From Porphyromonadaceae bacterium (GTDB lineage: Bacteria > Bacteroidota > Bacteroidia > Bacteroidales > Dysgonomonadaceae): a DNA stretch of 55,426 bases. Position 1 is the first letter of the stretch. Each line of letters starts with the position of its first letter. A program made the position numbers and the translations under genes. The notes under the pieces are model-generated. The model saw nothing but the letters and a program-made list of their open reading frames with translations. It searched no databases and had not been told where the DNA came from. Shown piece after piece: positions 23,624 through 33,886 of this stretch. Location: assembly GCA_021372865.1 (NCBI GenBank), contig JAJFTO010000011.1, forward strand, positions 1-55,426, written 5' to 3'.

Positions 23624-25633
23624 ATGAAGAAAGTAATCAACATTAATTTTCAGGGGCAGGTCATTGCCATCGAAGAGACCGCTTATGAGATGTTACAGCA
23701 ATACATCGAAAGCCTCCAGGACTATTTTGCGCATGAGGAGGGTGGCGATGAGATTGTCAATGATATTGAAAGCCGTATTGCAGAACTCTTCGGCAACAGA
23801 TTGAAACACGGTATCAATTGCATTACCGATGAGGATGTGGAATCGGTTATTTCCAGCATTGGTCACCCCAAGGATTTTGATACGGACTATGAAGAATCCG
23901 TGAAACCCGAGACACCTCATGTCGCTCCAGAAGACCGGTCTGAAGAAGCACCCCGAGGCGACAACGTAGAACGCCGACCGCTTTACCGCAACGACAACGA
24001 CAAGATCCTTGGCGGGGTATGCAGTGGACTGGCCCATTATTTTAAAATCGACCCCGTTTTGATGCGCATCATCTTCGTGTTGTTTTTTGGTGTGTTGTTC
24101 TGGGTCTACATTGTGTTGTGGGTTATGCTAAAGCCCAAAAAGCTGGAAACAAACGTAACCAAACGGCTCTACCGCAATCCCAATGATCGCTTTTTGGGAG
24201 GCGTCTGCGGCGGGATAGCTGCCTATTTCAGGATTGATAGCTGGATTCCCCGCGGATTGTTTCTTGTCCCACTGTTGTTCAACCTGATTGGGATCTTCTC
24301 CTTTTTTCCGCTGAATCATTTTTTCGATGACACCCATTTCAACTGGAACATCAACTCGAGCATGATATTGGTATACATTGTGCTGTGGATCATCATTCCC
24401 GAAGCCAAAACCGTGAAACAGAAGCTGGAGATGATGGGAGAAGAGGAGTATATCCGTACCATCCGCGAAAAAGTGAGTGACAATATGTCGGGCTCAAGGA
24501 GTCGTTACGAAACAGAAAAACCAGCCTACAGAGCAACCGAGAACATGACTGGAAAATCTGCAGGAACGGCCGACGTGAGCGGACCGACAGAAGTACGTCC
24601 CTATGAAGAAGGAGGACTTTCGGAGGAGATGCCCCCGCAACCCCCTGTGACGCCCAAACCTCCTTTACCGCCAGTGAATGATCCGCGTGATTTTGAAGTG
24701 AATCAGCAGACACAACGACCTGGATGTTTGAACGTATTGGTTATTTTCTTAAAAATCGTATTCTTCACTTTTGTCGGCATTTTCGCGCTGGTACTGGTGG
24801 GATTGTTTATTGGATTTTTGGTTGCGGGAACGCAGTTTATGTCGTTGAAAGCCCTGTTCATTGATCCGGGATATGAAACCAACCTGCTCATCGTCGCCTT
24901 ATCGCTGATTGTTTTGGTGCCGGTGGTGTCCATCATCACTTGGATCATCAGACGGATAATGAAGGCGAAATCACATCCTGTCATAGGAATTATTTCATTT
25001 GTTCTTTGGTTTGCAGGGATTGCACTGACGGGTGTACTGACTAAGAATGTGGCCGACAAGTATGCCACGGAGAGTTCCAAAGAAACGGTTATAGCGCTTT
25101 CTCCGATCAATACGGATCGGCTCTACGTGGATATGTTACCCTATGGCGATGATTATGCTGAATTTAAACTTGGGTATGGTTGGAACAATGAAATTGATGA
25201 GTTGCCCTATACCACAGTCAACGAAGATTCGTTGTTGTTCCGGAATATACACCTGTATGTTAAGAAAAGTGACGACACTCTTTTTCATGTAAGAACCATT
25301 GCTGCCTCGAATGGCAAGGACCTTCGTACCGCCAAAGGCGATATTGCAGCGTTTACCTATACCCTGGAGCAGAAAGATTCGCTTTTGCTTTTGCCGGAGT
25401 TTCTCTCGGTTCCTGTCAGTCAGGGCTTCCGTGATCAGAGCATGACTGTGGAGATTGCTGTGCCTGTCGGAAAGACTGTGGAGATCAGCGACGCGCTGGA
25501 AGAATATAAAAACAACGAGCCCCCTTCCGTGGTGCGGAAAAGAATCAGAAACTATTCCCCCACGAACTATCAGGATGCGCCGGAAACGGCAGATGGGAGG
25601 AAAGGTATCGTGATTACATACGACTCACTATAA
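23624..25633 (+). CDS. PspC-domain membrane protein with tandem PspC modules
   Basis: This 669-residue inner-membrane protein starts with a cytoplasmic segment (about 1-120). Two PspC domains follow, each opening with LYRN and GGVCxGxAxYFxID (about residues 125-185 and 185-265). A proline-rich linker (about 325-365) leads to three further hydrophobic helices (about 370-480) and a C-terminal beta-rich domain of about 180 residues. PspC domains belong to the phage-shock envelope-stress response. It forms an operon with PadR and is followed by a clear terminator. The C-terminal domain probably lies outside the cytoplasm; its role is unknown. Confidence 0.85.
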   Translation: MKKVININFQGQVIAIEETAYEMLQQYIESLQDYFAHEEGGDEIVNDIESRIAELFGNRLKHGINCITDEDVESVISSIGHPKDFDTDYEESVKPETPHVAPEDRSEEAPRGDNVERRPLYRNDNDKILGGVCSGLAHYFKIDPVLMRIIFVLFFGVLFWVYIVLWVMLKPKKLETNVTKRLYRNPNDRFLGGVCGGIAAYFRIDSWIPRGLFLVPLLFNLIGIFSFFPLNHFFDDTHFNWNINSSMILVYIVLWIIIPEAKTVKQKLEMMGEEEYIRTIREKVSDNMSGSRSRYETEKPAYRATENMTGKSAGTADVSGPTEVRPYEEGGLSEEMPPQPPVTPKPPLPPVNDPRDFEVNQQTQRPGCLNVLVIFLKIVFFTFVGIFALVLVGLFIGFLVAGTQFMSLKALFIDPGYETNLLIVALSLIVLVPVVSIITWIIRRIMKAKSHPVIGIISFVLWFAGIALTGVLTKNVADKYATESSKETVIALSPINTDRLYVDMLPYGDDYAEFKLGYGWNNEIDELPYTTVNEDSLLFRNIHLYVKKSDDTLFHVRTIAASNGKDLRTAKGDIAAFTYTLEQKDSLLLLPEFLSVPVSQGFRDQSMTVEIAVPVGKTVEISDALEEYKNNEPPSVVRKRIRNYSPTNYQDAPETADGRKGIVITYDSL

Positions 25634-25672
25634 ACTACTTTTCATTCTTTATCACTTTCATTTTGAATTCGG

Positions 25673-25706
25673 GGGCTGTCTGAGAAGGACAGCCCTCTTT
25701 TCTTTT
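25673..25706 (+). terminator. Rho-independent terminator after the PadR-PspC operon
   Basis: GGGCTGTC (25673-25680) pairs perfectly with GACAGCCC (25688-25695) around a 7-nt loop, followed by TCTTTTCTTTT. It separates the operon from the regulator gene of the polysaccharide locus. Confidence 0.85.
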
Positions 25707-25733
25707 ACAAGAAACCAAAATTTTCAGAATTAA

Positions 25734-25764
25734 TTTGAATTTTTCCTAAGATAGTTTATCTTTG
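25734..25764 (+). promoter_or_regulatory. Consensus Bacteroidota promoter (TTTG-N19-TATCTTTG) of the locus regulator
   Basis: TTTG at 25734-25737 and TATCTTTG at 25757-25764 are separated by exactly 19 bases and match both boxes completely. The regulator ATG is 48 bp downstream. This suggests constitutive, housekeeping-sigma expression of the regulator. Confidence 0.8.
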
Positions 25765-25812
25765 TCTTAAATGTTGAATTAAAAAAGACACCTTTTGTGA
25801 TATAGATTTGTT

Positions 25813-28371
25813 ATGAGTTCTGGAAATATGAATTGGTATAAAGCAGTAGCTTGTTTACTGTTTTTAGTTTGTTCATTTGAAGCCTTGGCCCAAAATGACT
25901 TGCTTTCCGGTTTGTATTTTTCTTCTCATGAAGTTATACAGGATAAACGTACTTCTTTAAATCTGTCCCCCCATGGTAATTTGAAATTTTCTGATCATTT
26001 TTCGCTCGAATTTGAAGCCAGCTTCAGGGAGGGGGATGGTTATTACGGATATATTTTCAGGATATTGGGTGAAGATGCAACCAATATCGATTTGGTATCG
26101 AACCTTGCTTCTACCACCTCTAACTTTTGGTTGGTTTACAAAGAACAGACGCTACTCTCTTTTAAATGGGAACAACTACCGGGTACGGGTTATGATCAAT
26201 GGGCGAAAATAAAATTCGACCTGGATATACCAAACTCCCGTGTCTCTTTGTCCATCAATGATGTAAAACAGGAATCTACCATTCCGGAATCTATCAATAC
26301 CCATTTATTCGATGTTATTTTTGGAGCGCTTCATCATAAGGGTTTTGTGAGTGTGGATGTGTGTCCCATGTCATTGAAGAATGTAAAATTAGTCAAAGAT
26401 GGTGAACTTTCCCGTTATTGGAAATTGTCGAAACATTTCAATGACAAGGTCTACGATGAAATGAAGAATGCTGAAGCATGGGTTTCCAATCCCATCTGGA
26501 TTATCGACCGACACGTCAAGTGGAAAAAAGTAAAGGAACTGCAGGTCGATGGACTGATCGGAAGTACACATGATACGCGGAATGGAAGAATTTTCTTTCT
26601 GAATGACAAAGAAATATATTGTGTCAATATAAACTCTTTCGAAGTAGATACGATCCCTTATCTGGAAGGTAAACCCTACGAAGATAAGCTTGCCAGGCAA
26701 ATTATTTATAATGAATATTTTGATCAATTGTGGTCTTTTGATTTTGATACGGAAGCAATAAATATTTTTAATTTTGAAACCCAAACCTGGTCTGAAAGTT
26801 CCGACAAAACAGTCGAATCATTGTATGCCCATCACAACAAATTTATTTCTCCCATCGACAGTTCTTTGATTACCATCGGGGGGTACGGTCATTACATCTA
26901 TTCGAGTGTTGTTCATCATTACAACAGAGAGTCCAAATCATGGGAAACGTTCGACAGGAAAGATCAGATAGGTCCCCGTTATTTGAGCGGAGCTTCCGTA
27001 ATAAGTGATAAGAAAGCTTTGGTATTCGGCGGCTATGGCAGTCAGACCGGTCATCAGGAGCTATCGCCGAAGTTTTATTATGACTTCTTTTATTTTGATT
27101 TAAAGGATTATACTTTTGAGAAAATAGGGACACTCCCTACACCTGAAACACCTTTTGTTCCCATTGAGACATTGGTTTATGATAAAAGTGGGAATTGTTT
27201 TTATACCCTGATATACAATAATATGCAACATAACACTCATCTCCGGTTAGCACGGTTTAATTTGGATGATGGGAAAGATGATGTGAAATATGTGGTGTAT
27301 AACGATTCTATTCCATATAATTTTTTGGATGTCGAGTCCTGGACTTCACTTTTTCTGGATGAAAAAAGATCTGAATTGATCACTTATATCACTACAGGAT
27401 CAAAAGTTGAGATATTTTCCATCTCCTATCCTCCCAAATTGAAACAGGAGGTTTTGCAAAAAGCAGGAAAAAAGCTATCGGTTGCCAATCTGTTTTGGTC
27501 TTTTCTCATTTTATTGCCTTCAATAGGCCTGGTATTTATACTATGGAAAAGAAAAAGTCGTAGAACCCCGTATTTTTACGATGTACCCGTCGTTTCAAAT
27601 TATACAGAACTTATTCATATACCAGAACAAAATAAACCCTCATCCATCTATTTGTTGGGAAACTTCAAAGTGATTGATAGCGAAGGCAATGATATCACTG
27701 GGAGTTTTGCGCCAACCACTTCTCAATTGTTTCTTCTGATGCTGATGAACACCATTAAAAAAGGTAAAGGAACCACCTCGCAAGAGTTAAAGAATATTCT
27801 GTGGTTTGACAAGGATGATAATAGCGCCAGAAACAATAGGAATGTGTATATAAATAAATTAAGATTAATTTTAAAATCATTTGAAGAGATAAAAATAATC
27901 AATGACGATGGTTGTCAGGCTATACAGGGTTTGGATCTTATTTTCTGCGACTATGTTAGGGTACAGGCATTGATTAATCTAATGAAAAACAACCCTGTTT
28001 TCAATAAAAAACTCTTAGTGGAATTGACCGATTTGTCACTTACGGGTACACTTTTACCCTTTGTTCAATTTGAGTGGCTTGAATCATACCAGACAGAATA
28101 CTCAAATATCCTCATCGATACAATGCTTCAGTACAAGGACCATGTTGAAGTAAAAAAGGATTTAATTTTGTTGTTAAAAATGGCTGATGTTATTTTATTA
28201 CATGATAATATCGATGAAGACGCCATCGCAATGAAATGTTATGCCCTCTTCTATATGGGACATAAGAAGCAAGCATTGGATATTTTCAATAAGTTTTCCA
28301 CAGATTACGAGAACTTACTTGCTGAAAAAACAAAACTCACCTTTGAGGATTTAATTAAATTATCTAAATGA
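25813..28371 (+). CDS. One-component transmembrane regulator: periplasmic lectin-like and kelch domains, one helix, cytoplasmic SARP-like winged helix
   Basis: The 852-residue product has, in order: a signal peptide (to about residue 27, ending ALAQ); a LamG/concanavalin-like segment (about 40-195, with HFSLEFEASFREGDGYYGYIF); kelch-like repeats (about 240-550, with SLITIGGYGHYIY and KALVFGGYGSQTG); one helix (about 557-580) followed by WKRKSRR on the cytoplasmic side; an OmpR/SARP-type winged helix (about 610-705, with SIYLLGNFKVIDSEG and RNVYINKLRLIL); and a helical tail (about 715-850) resembling a BTAD/TPR domain. It differs from hybrid two-component systems and ECF-sigma/anti-sigma pairs because no kinase or receiver is present. 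Position directly before susC suggests it senses the glycan and controls the locus. Confidence 0.75.
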   Translation: MSSGNMNWYKAVACLLFLVCSFEALAQNDLLSGLYFSSHEVIQDKRTSLNLSPHGNLKFSDHFSLEFEASFREGDGYYGYIFRILGEDATNIDLVSNLASTTSNFWLVYKEQTLLSFKWEQLPGTGYDQWAKIKFDLDIPNSRVSLSINDVKQESTIPESINTHLFDVIFGALHHKGFVSVDVCPMSLKNVKLVKDGELSRYWKLSKHFNDKVYDEMKNAEAWVSNPIWIIDRHVKWKKVKELQVDGLIGSTHDTRNGRIFFLNDKEIYCVNINSFEVDTIPYLEGKPYEDKLARQIIYNEYFDQLWSFDFDTEAINIFNFETQTWSESSDKTVESLYAHHNKFISPIDSSLITIGGYGHYIYSSVVHHYNRESKSWETFDRKDQIGPRYLSGASVISDKKALVFGGYGSQTGHQELSPKFYYDFFYFDLKDYTFEKIGTLPTPETPFVPIETLVYDKSGNCFYTLIYNNMQHNTHLRLARFNLDDGKDDVKYVVYNDSIPYNFLDVESWTSLFLDEKRSELITYITTGSKVEIFSISYPPKLKQEVLQKAGKKLSVANLFWSFLILLPSIGLVFILWKRKSRRTPYFYDVPVVSNYTELIHIPEQNKPSSIYLLGNFKVIDSEGNDITGSFAPTTSQLFLLMLMNTIKKGKGTTSQELKNILWFDKDDNSARNNRNVYINKLRLILKSFEEIKIINDDGCQAIQGLDLIFCDYVRVQALINLMKNNPVFNKKLLVELTDLSLTGTLLPFVQFEWLESYQTEYSNILIDTMLQYKDHVEVKKDLILLLKMADVILLHDNIDEDAIAMKCYALFYMGHKKQALDIFNKFSTDYENLLAEKTKLTFEDLIKLSK

Positions 28372-28679
28372 TTTTTCTTTTTAATCTTTCAGTTATACTT
28401 TAAAACCATCTCATTATTTAGTTAATTAATTGTTTTGTTAAATATACTTTTGTTTATTTTGTTTTAAATAATAAAAGTTATAAAAAATAATCTTACAATT
28501 AATCGAAATTTTAATCACTCTATTAAGTGATGTGAGTTTTCTTTGTGATGAAAATTTAATGATAAATTAAGCTTAAAAAACAGCTTTTATTACCAGGATT
28601 TAATGACAAACATAAAGTGAAAGATTTCCTTCCTAATTCCATTATTTAATTTATTAATCTAAAAAAATGAGACAATGAA
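28372..28679. other. AT-rich regulatory region between the regulator and susC, 308 bp
   Basis: No gene was found. The region is very AT-rich, with one exact -7 box, TACTTTTG at 28445-28452, but without a -33 box at 19 bp, so transcription may need an activator. A long leader of about 220 bases before the susC ATG is possible. No clear inverted operator was recognised. Confidence 0.5.
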
Positions 28680-31600
28680 ATGAAAAGAAAAATTTTAAAT
28701 CTATCAAGAGGAATTATGTACATATTATTTTGTACAATTTCTTTATCTGCCTTTGCTCAAAACATGAATGTTACTGGAAAAGTAACGGATAACACAGGAG
28801 CAGCTATTATTGGTGCCAATGTTACCCAAAAGGGAACAACAACAGGTACGGCTACCGATGTTGATGGCAATTTTTCCCTGAATGTCCCGGGGAACGCAAC
28901 GCTTGTAGTTTCTTTCCTGGGGTTTATTCCTCAGGAAATAGGTGTGAATAACAGGACAAACATCAACATCACTTTGTTGGAAGATGTACAGGCCCTTGAA
29001 GAGGTAGTTGTCACGGGTTATGGTACGCAAAGAAAAGCGACACTGACGGGTTCAATTTCTTCAGTTAACAGTCAGGAATTGATGATTACGAAAAATGAAA
29101 ACGTGGTGAATATGTTGAGTGGTAAAATGCCCGGATTACGTATTACACAAAGGACGTCACAACCAGGCCAATACAATACTGTTATTGATGTTCGTGGTTT
29201 CGGTGAGCCATTATTTGTTATTGATGGTGTAGCCCGGAGCAAGGATGATTTTGCTCGAATGGATCCAGAAGAAATTGAATCCATCTCTTTGTTGAAAGAT
29301 GCGTCGGCTGCAATCTATGGTATTCGGGCTGCAAACGGTGTCATGTTGATCACCACGAAGAGTGGAACTTCTCAGAGTGGTAAGGTCGATATCAGTTACT
29401 CGGGGAATATTACAATGCAGGAAATGATTTTTATCCCTGGAGGTTATACTGTTTATGAATGGAAAATGTTAAGGAATGAACAAAATTACAGAGATTTCAA
29501 TAATATGTATTTCTCTCGCAAATCACCGATACATTCCGATGAAGAAATGGTTGAGGCACTTGGTGCAAAGGAATATAACTGGCAGGACAGAGTGTTTAAC
29601 AAACTAACTCCCCAGACCCAGCACAATATGAGTATCAATGGTGGAACAGAAACACTGCGTTACTTCTTTAGTTTGGGTTATCTGAAACAAGACGGTGCAT
29701 ACGCCAGTGGTTCTTTATGGGCAGACAGGTACAATTTGCGCTCCAACATTGATGCGAAAATTACCGACCGCCTGAGCATGAGGGTTTCCTTAGGAGGTGT
29801 TATCGGTGCGGTCCATGAACCGGCTGCCGGTTTGTGGGACAACTACAAAGTAGCTTTTCTTGCCATTCCCGGCACTCCTTTTTATGCAAATGATAACCCT
29901 GATTATCTAAATGGCTACACGCCATGGAACAATGAGTTCGCTAACCTGGTCGGAAAAATGGATGAGAAGTATACGGGATACACCCATCGAAAAGATCGTA
30001 GAATGAATGGATCTTTATCTCTTAACTACGATATTCCTGGAGTGAAAGGCTTGTCGGCATCTGCATTTTATGACTATTCGGTGAATACGCCCGATACGAA
30101 AACGTACAAACGAATGTATAGTACCTATAAATATATAGAGGAATCCGACTCATATGTTTTGGCGAAACTGGAAAACGGACCTACCAACACTGCCACACGT
30201 TCAGCCAGCTATTCAACAGGAACTACCCTGCAATTGGCATTGGCATACAAAAATACCTTTGGAGATCACAATGTCGACGGAAAGATTATTCATGAAGAAA
30301 ATTATTCAGAGTGGGATAACTTCAGCGCTTCTCGTATATTAACATTGAATGCCGAAGACCTGTTTGCAGGAGAAACCAGTGGTCAGACAGGTTCAGGAGG
30401 TACGCCGGGTGATCGTTCACAAAGTGCCTATATTGGAAGGGTGAACTACGATTATGCCGGAAAATATATGCTCAGCCTTATTGGACGTTATGAAGGAAAT
30501 TCACGCTGGGCTGCTGATAAACGTTGGGGATTCTTCCCCTCTGTCGCGGCTGCATGGCGTGTAAGTGAAGAAAATTTTATTAAAAATAATGTTGATTTCA
30601 TCTCCAACTTGAAGTTAAGGGTTTCACACGGTAAATTGGGAGATGAAGCAAATGCCGGAAATTATCCGGAAATTTTCGTAGGCTACCAGACCAATGGTGA
30701 TTTTGGATGGATCTATTCCAAGGGTGTGGGATCACAGGGATTACGCGCTACAGCTATTCCCAACCTGCAGAAGACATGGATAGAGATTACATCACAGAAC
30801 GTAGCCCTGGACTTTGGCTTCTTGGGAAATAAAATCAGTGGAACTTTGGATCTGTTCAGACGCGACCGTGATGGTTTAATGGCTACGAATACAGCGGTTA
30901 TTCCCGGGACGGTTGGTGCAGTTTTACCACAAGTTAACATGAATAGTGATCGCTATTATGGATGGGAATTTGAGTTGGCCTATCGCGATCGCATTGAAGA
31001 TTTTAATTATGCTGTTTCAGGCCAGATTTCATCCACACGCAGAAAGTGGTTGTATCTACAAGAATCACCTGCCAGTAACTCATACGATCAATGGCGGAAC
31101 CGTTATAGTGGAAGATTTCCCAGTGATGATTTCTGGTGGTCGAATGAATCAAAAGGAATGTTTACAAGTACGGAAGAAATCCGCAACTTTACAACCTATC
31201 CCATCGGTCAAGCCACATTACCCGGTGACTGGTATCTGACAGACTGGAATGGTGACGGCATTGTTGACGGAAGTGATAATCGTCCGATGGCTACAAAAGG
31301 ATTACCCTATTTCAACTACGGGTTCACCTTGACTGCAAATTACAAAGGTTTTGACTTTGCTGCCAATTTCCAAGGTGCTTACAAAGTGTACACACAATTA
31401 TCCGAGGTCTTTACCGAGGCGTTGCCTTTTGGCGGACAAAACAGTTTAAACTGGTTCCTGGACAGATGGCATCCGGTAGATCCAAATGCCGACTATTGGC
31501 ATCCTGATACCGAATGGATTTCGGGATATTATCCACTTACGGGCGGTGGGTCTCGTCGGGATAATTCAAATGGGATAATGGATGCTTCGTACGTCCGGTT

Positions 31601-31841
31601 GAAAACGGTGGAATTCGGATATTCCATACCCAAATCTTTGCTGGCTAAGGCAAAAATTAAAGACATCCGGGTCTATTTAAATGCATATAACTTATTGACT
31701 TTCTCTGAATTGGATAAAGATATTGACCCAGAACGCCCGAGTTCAACAGAAAGAGCAGGAGGTTCTGAAGGTGGAGCTGCCGGAATGTATGTATATCCCA
31801 ACAACAAAACTTATACAGTTGGAGTAAGTTTTAAATTCTAA
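28680..31841 (+). CDS. SusC-like TonB-dependent outer-membrane transporter
   Basis: This 1053-residue receptor has a signal peptide (to about residue 26, SAFAQ) and a carboxypeptidase-regulatory-like N-terminal domain (about 27-105, with VTGKVTDNTGAAIIGANV). The SusC signature EEVVVTGYGTQRKATLTGSI follows, then a plug domain (VIDVRGFGEPLFVIDGVAR, SLLKDASAAIYGIRAANGV) and a large beta barrel ending TVGVSFKF. SusC proteins import oligosaccharides across the outer membrane using TonB energy with a SusD lid. SusD starts 13 bp downstream. There is no FecR-interacting N-terminal extension, which agrees with control by something other than an ECF sigma pair. Confidence 0.95.
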   Translation: MKRKILNLSRGIMYILFCTISLSAFAQNMNVTGKVTDNTGAAIIGANVTQKGTTTGTATDVDGNFSLNVPGNATLVVSFLGFIPQEIGVNNRTNINITLLEDVQALEEVVVTGYGTQRKATLTGSISSVNSQELMITKNENVVNMLSGKMPGLRITQRTSQPGQYNTVIDVRGFGEPLFVIDGVARSKDDFARMDPEEIESISLLKDASAAIYGIRAANGVMLITTKSGTSQSGKVDISYSGNITMQEMIFIPGGYTVYEWKMLRNEQNYRDFNNMYFSRKSPIHSDEEMVEALGAKEYNWQDRVFNKLTPQTQHNMSINGGTETLRYFFSLGYLKQDGAYASGSLWADRYNLRSNIDAKITDRLSMRVSLGGVIGAVHEPAAGLWDNYKVAFLAIPGTPFYANDNPDYLNGYTPWNNEFANLVGKMDEKYTGYTHRKDRRMNGSLSLNYDIPGVKGLSASAFYDYSVNTPDTKTYKRMYSTYKYIEESDSYVLAKLENGPTNTATRSASYSTGTTLQLALAYKNTFGDHNVDGKIIHEENYSEWDNFSASRILTLNAEDLFAGETSGQTGSGGTPGDRSQSAYIGRVNYDYAGKYMLSLIGRYEGNSRWAADKRWGFFPSVAAAWRVSEENFIKNNVDFISNLKLRVSHGKLGDEANAGNYPEIFVGYQTNGDFGWIYSKGVGSQGLRATAIPNLQKTWIEITSQNVALDFGFLGNKISGTLDLFRRDRDGLMATNTAVIPGTVGAVLPQVNMNSDRYYGWEFELAYRDRIEDFNYAVSGQISSTRRKWLYLQESPASNSYDQWRNRYSGRFPSDDFWWSNESKGMFTSTEEIRNFTTYPIGQATLPGDWYLTDWNGDGIVDGSDNRPMATKGLPYFNYGFTLTANYKGFDFAANFQGAYKVYTQLSEVFTEALPFGGQNSLNWFLDRWHPVDPNADYWHPDTEWISGYYPLTGGGSRRDNSNGIMDASYVRLKTVEFGYSIPKSLLAKAKIKDIRVYLNAYNLLTFSELDKDIDPERPSSTERAGGSEGGAAGMYVYPNNKTYTVGVSFKF

Positions 31842-31854
31842 ATAACTGAACATT

Positions 31855-33861
31855 ATGAAAATAAAAAATTTAATTATAATATTCATATCCTATTGTTGTG
31901 TTGGTTTCTATTCATGCGTAGATTTGGATTTGGAACCCAAAGGACAGTTTACTGAAGCTGAATTTTTTGGTACGGAATCTGGTGTACAAACCTATTTTGC
32001 AGGTTTATACGGATGGTTGCCTATTGAGGATTTTCATTATCAGCAGAATAACGGTTATCGTCCTGGTGATGCATGGGGTACATGGGAGTCTCCGAAACAG
32101 CAACAGGCTACCATGTCGGCCGAGTACGTGGGAGATCCCCAAGTCAATAACAATGGCAACGATTACTGGCGTTATGATCGTATCCGTGACGTGAATACGT
32201 TTATCAATAATTTTGAAAAATACAAGTCGCTGTATACGGAGAAGAAATACAATGAGCTGTTGGGAGAAGCTCGTTTTCTGCGTGCATTTATTTTTTCGGG
32301 AATGGTGAAACGATACGGTGGAATACCCATCGTAAGTGAAGTGCAGGATCCGATGGCTGATATCGAGACTTTGCGTGTGAAGCGCGACACCGAATATGAC
32401 TGCTATAAATTCATTTATGAAGATTTGAAGTTTGCTTCAGAGAATATGACCGAAAAGGCGGATAAATACCGTGGCACCAAGTGGACCGCACTTGCGCTGC
32501 AGTCGCGCCTGATGCTGTACGCCGCAACAATCGCCAAGTATACCCAGTATGTGCCTTTTGCAGGTGAAGAAGCTTATGAGAAAGGATTAGCGGGAATTGA
32601 TGCAAGCAAGGCCAACGAGTTTTTCCAGTATTCATATGATGCCAGCAAGAAACTAATTGAGTCCGGACCTTATCAACTGTACAAAGTGTATTCCGATTTG
32701 GCAGTAAATTTCCACGAAATGCTCTTGGATACAGAGTCAAAGGAAACGATCTTCTTCAAGAATTATCTCCACCACGACTTGTTTAACCGCAATGCTTACC
32801 TGATCGGCCACAATTGGGATGCATTGATGCTTCCGAACCCCAGCATGTCAAATTTTGTCGGTGCCCAGGCCTATCCATCCTTAACGGCTATGCAGTCATT
32901 TGAAGGCTTTCCTGATCTTGTTGCAGAAGACGGAACTCCAAAACGTTGGAACAGCCCCGCTGATATTAAAAACAGCATGGAACCCCGTATGCGCGGTAGC
33001 ATGTTTTTTAATGGGGATGTATTTCAGGATGTAACTTTCGAAATCCGTCGCGGTTTATATAAAACTTTCCCATGGCAAGCCAGCGTGGTAATAGATGGAC
33101 TGAATAACGAGTCTCCACACAATATCAGTGGTAATCGTATATTAAGCAATGATTATAACACGAAGTATACGTTTACCGCCCAGGAGGCTGCCAATATTCA
33201 TAACATCAATGTAAAAGAAGATGGGGGTACGTATTACATCAATGTGATTGGCGCACATGGAACAAGAACATCTACCGGAAGAGAAAACAATTGCCTCACG
33301 GGTGCCTATGTGCAAAAATACATCAATCCGAAAATGGAAAAAGGTAAAATTATCGAACATGCCAGTTTCCAGCCTTGGGTAGTATTCCGCTTAGGCGAAG
33401 TTTATCTGAATCATGCAGAAGCCGCTTATGAATTAGGCTTTAAAGACGAAGCAAATACCTATATTCGTAAAATTAGGGAACGGGCAGGTTGTGTAAATCT
33501 TGATATCTCAAGCGATCCAGCTGATGTGATACCTTGGGATTATGAAAAGACAACCACTGTTTATCCCATTGATGTGGAATTACAGTTTATTCGTGATGAA
33601 CGTTATCGTGAATTATGGGGAGAAAATCACCGCTGGTGGGATTTGAGACGCTGGAGAGTTGCGGACAAAGTTTTAGAACAATTTAGACCCCGCATTCTTT
33701 CCTGTTATTACGTGCTGGACGAAGATAAATATATTTATCTGGATGAGCGTGAAATGGGTAATCGGACCTGGACTGCCAATAGAATTTGTTATTATCAGGC
33801 AATCCCTTCAGGTGAAATCAATAAAAACCCCAACCTGTTACCACAAAATCCATTCCGTTAA
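31855..33861 (+). CDS. SusD/RagB-like surface glycan-binding lipoprotein
   Basis: This 668-residue protein has a lipoprotein signal with Cys21 (FYSC) followed by VDLDLEP, common in SusD proteins. Family landmarks are LGEARFLRAFIFSGMVKRYGGIPIV (TPR helix region), and near the C-terminus VFRLGEVYLNHAEAAYELG and RDERYRELWGENHRWWDLRRW. It forms the hinged lid on the SusC barrel and helps bind oligosaccharides at the cell surface. At 668 residues it is longer than SusD of the starch system (about 550). It lies between susC (13 bp) and the DUF3823 gene (25 bp) in one operon. Confidence 0.95.
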   Translation: MKIKNLIIIFISYCCVGFYSCVDLDLEPKGQFTEAEFFGTESGVQTYFAGLYGWLPIEDFHYQQNNGYRPGDAWGTWESPKQQQATMSAEYVGDPQVNNNGNDYWRYDRIRDVNTFINNFEKYKSLYTEKKYNELLGEARFLRAFIFSGMVKRYGGIPIVSEVQDPMADIETLRVKRDTEYDCYKFIYEDLKFASENMTEKADKYRGTKWTALALQSRLMLYAATIAKYTQYVPFAGEEAYEKGLAGIDASKANEFFQYSYDASKKLIESGPYQLYKVYSDLAVNFHEMLLDTESKETIFFKNYLHHDLFNRNAYLIGHNWDALMLPNPSMSNFVGAQAYPSLTAMQSFEGFPDLVAEDGTPKRWNSPADIKNSMEPRMRGSMFFNGDVFQDVTFEIRRGLYKTFPWQASVVIDGLNNESPHNISGNRILSNDYNTKYTFTAQEAANIHNINVKEDGGTYYINVIGAHGTRTSTGRENNCLTGAYVQKYINPKMEKGKIIEHASFQPWVVFRLGEVYLNHAEAAYELGFKDEANTYIRKIRERAGCVNLDISSDPADVIPWDYEKTTTVYPIDVELQFIRDERYRELWGENHRWWDLRRWRVADKVLEQFRPRILSCYYVLDEDKYIYLDEREMGNRTWTANRICYYQAIPSGEINKNPNLLPQNPFR

Positions 33862-33886
33862 TGTATCATTTAAAAATTAGAAATTC

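Noticed and set aside
28540..28560. TTCTTTG-like sequence before susC as a promoter
   Set aside because: It lacks the TA of the -7 box and has no -33 box at the right distance.
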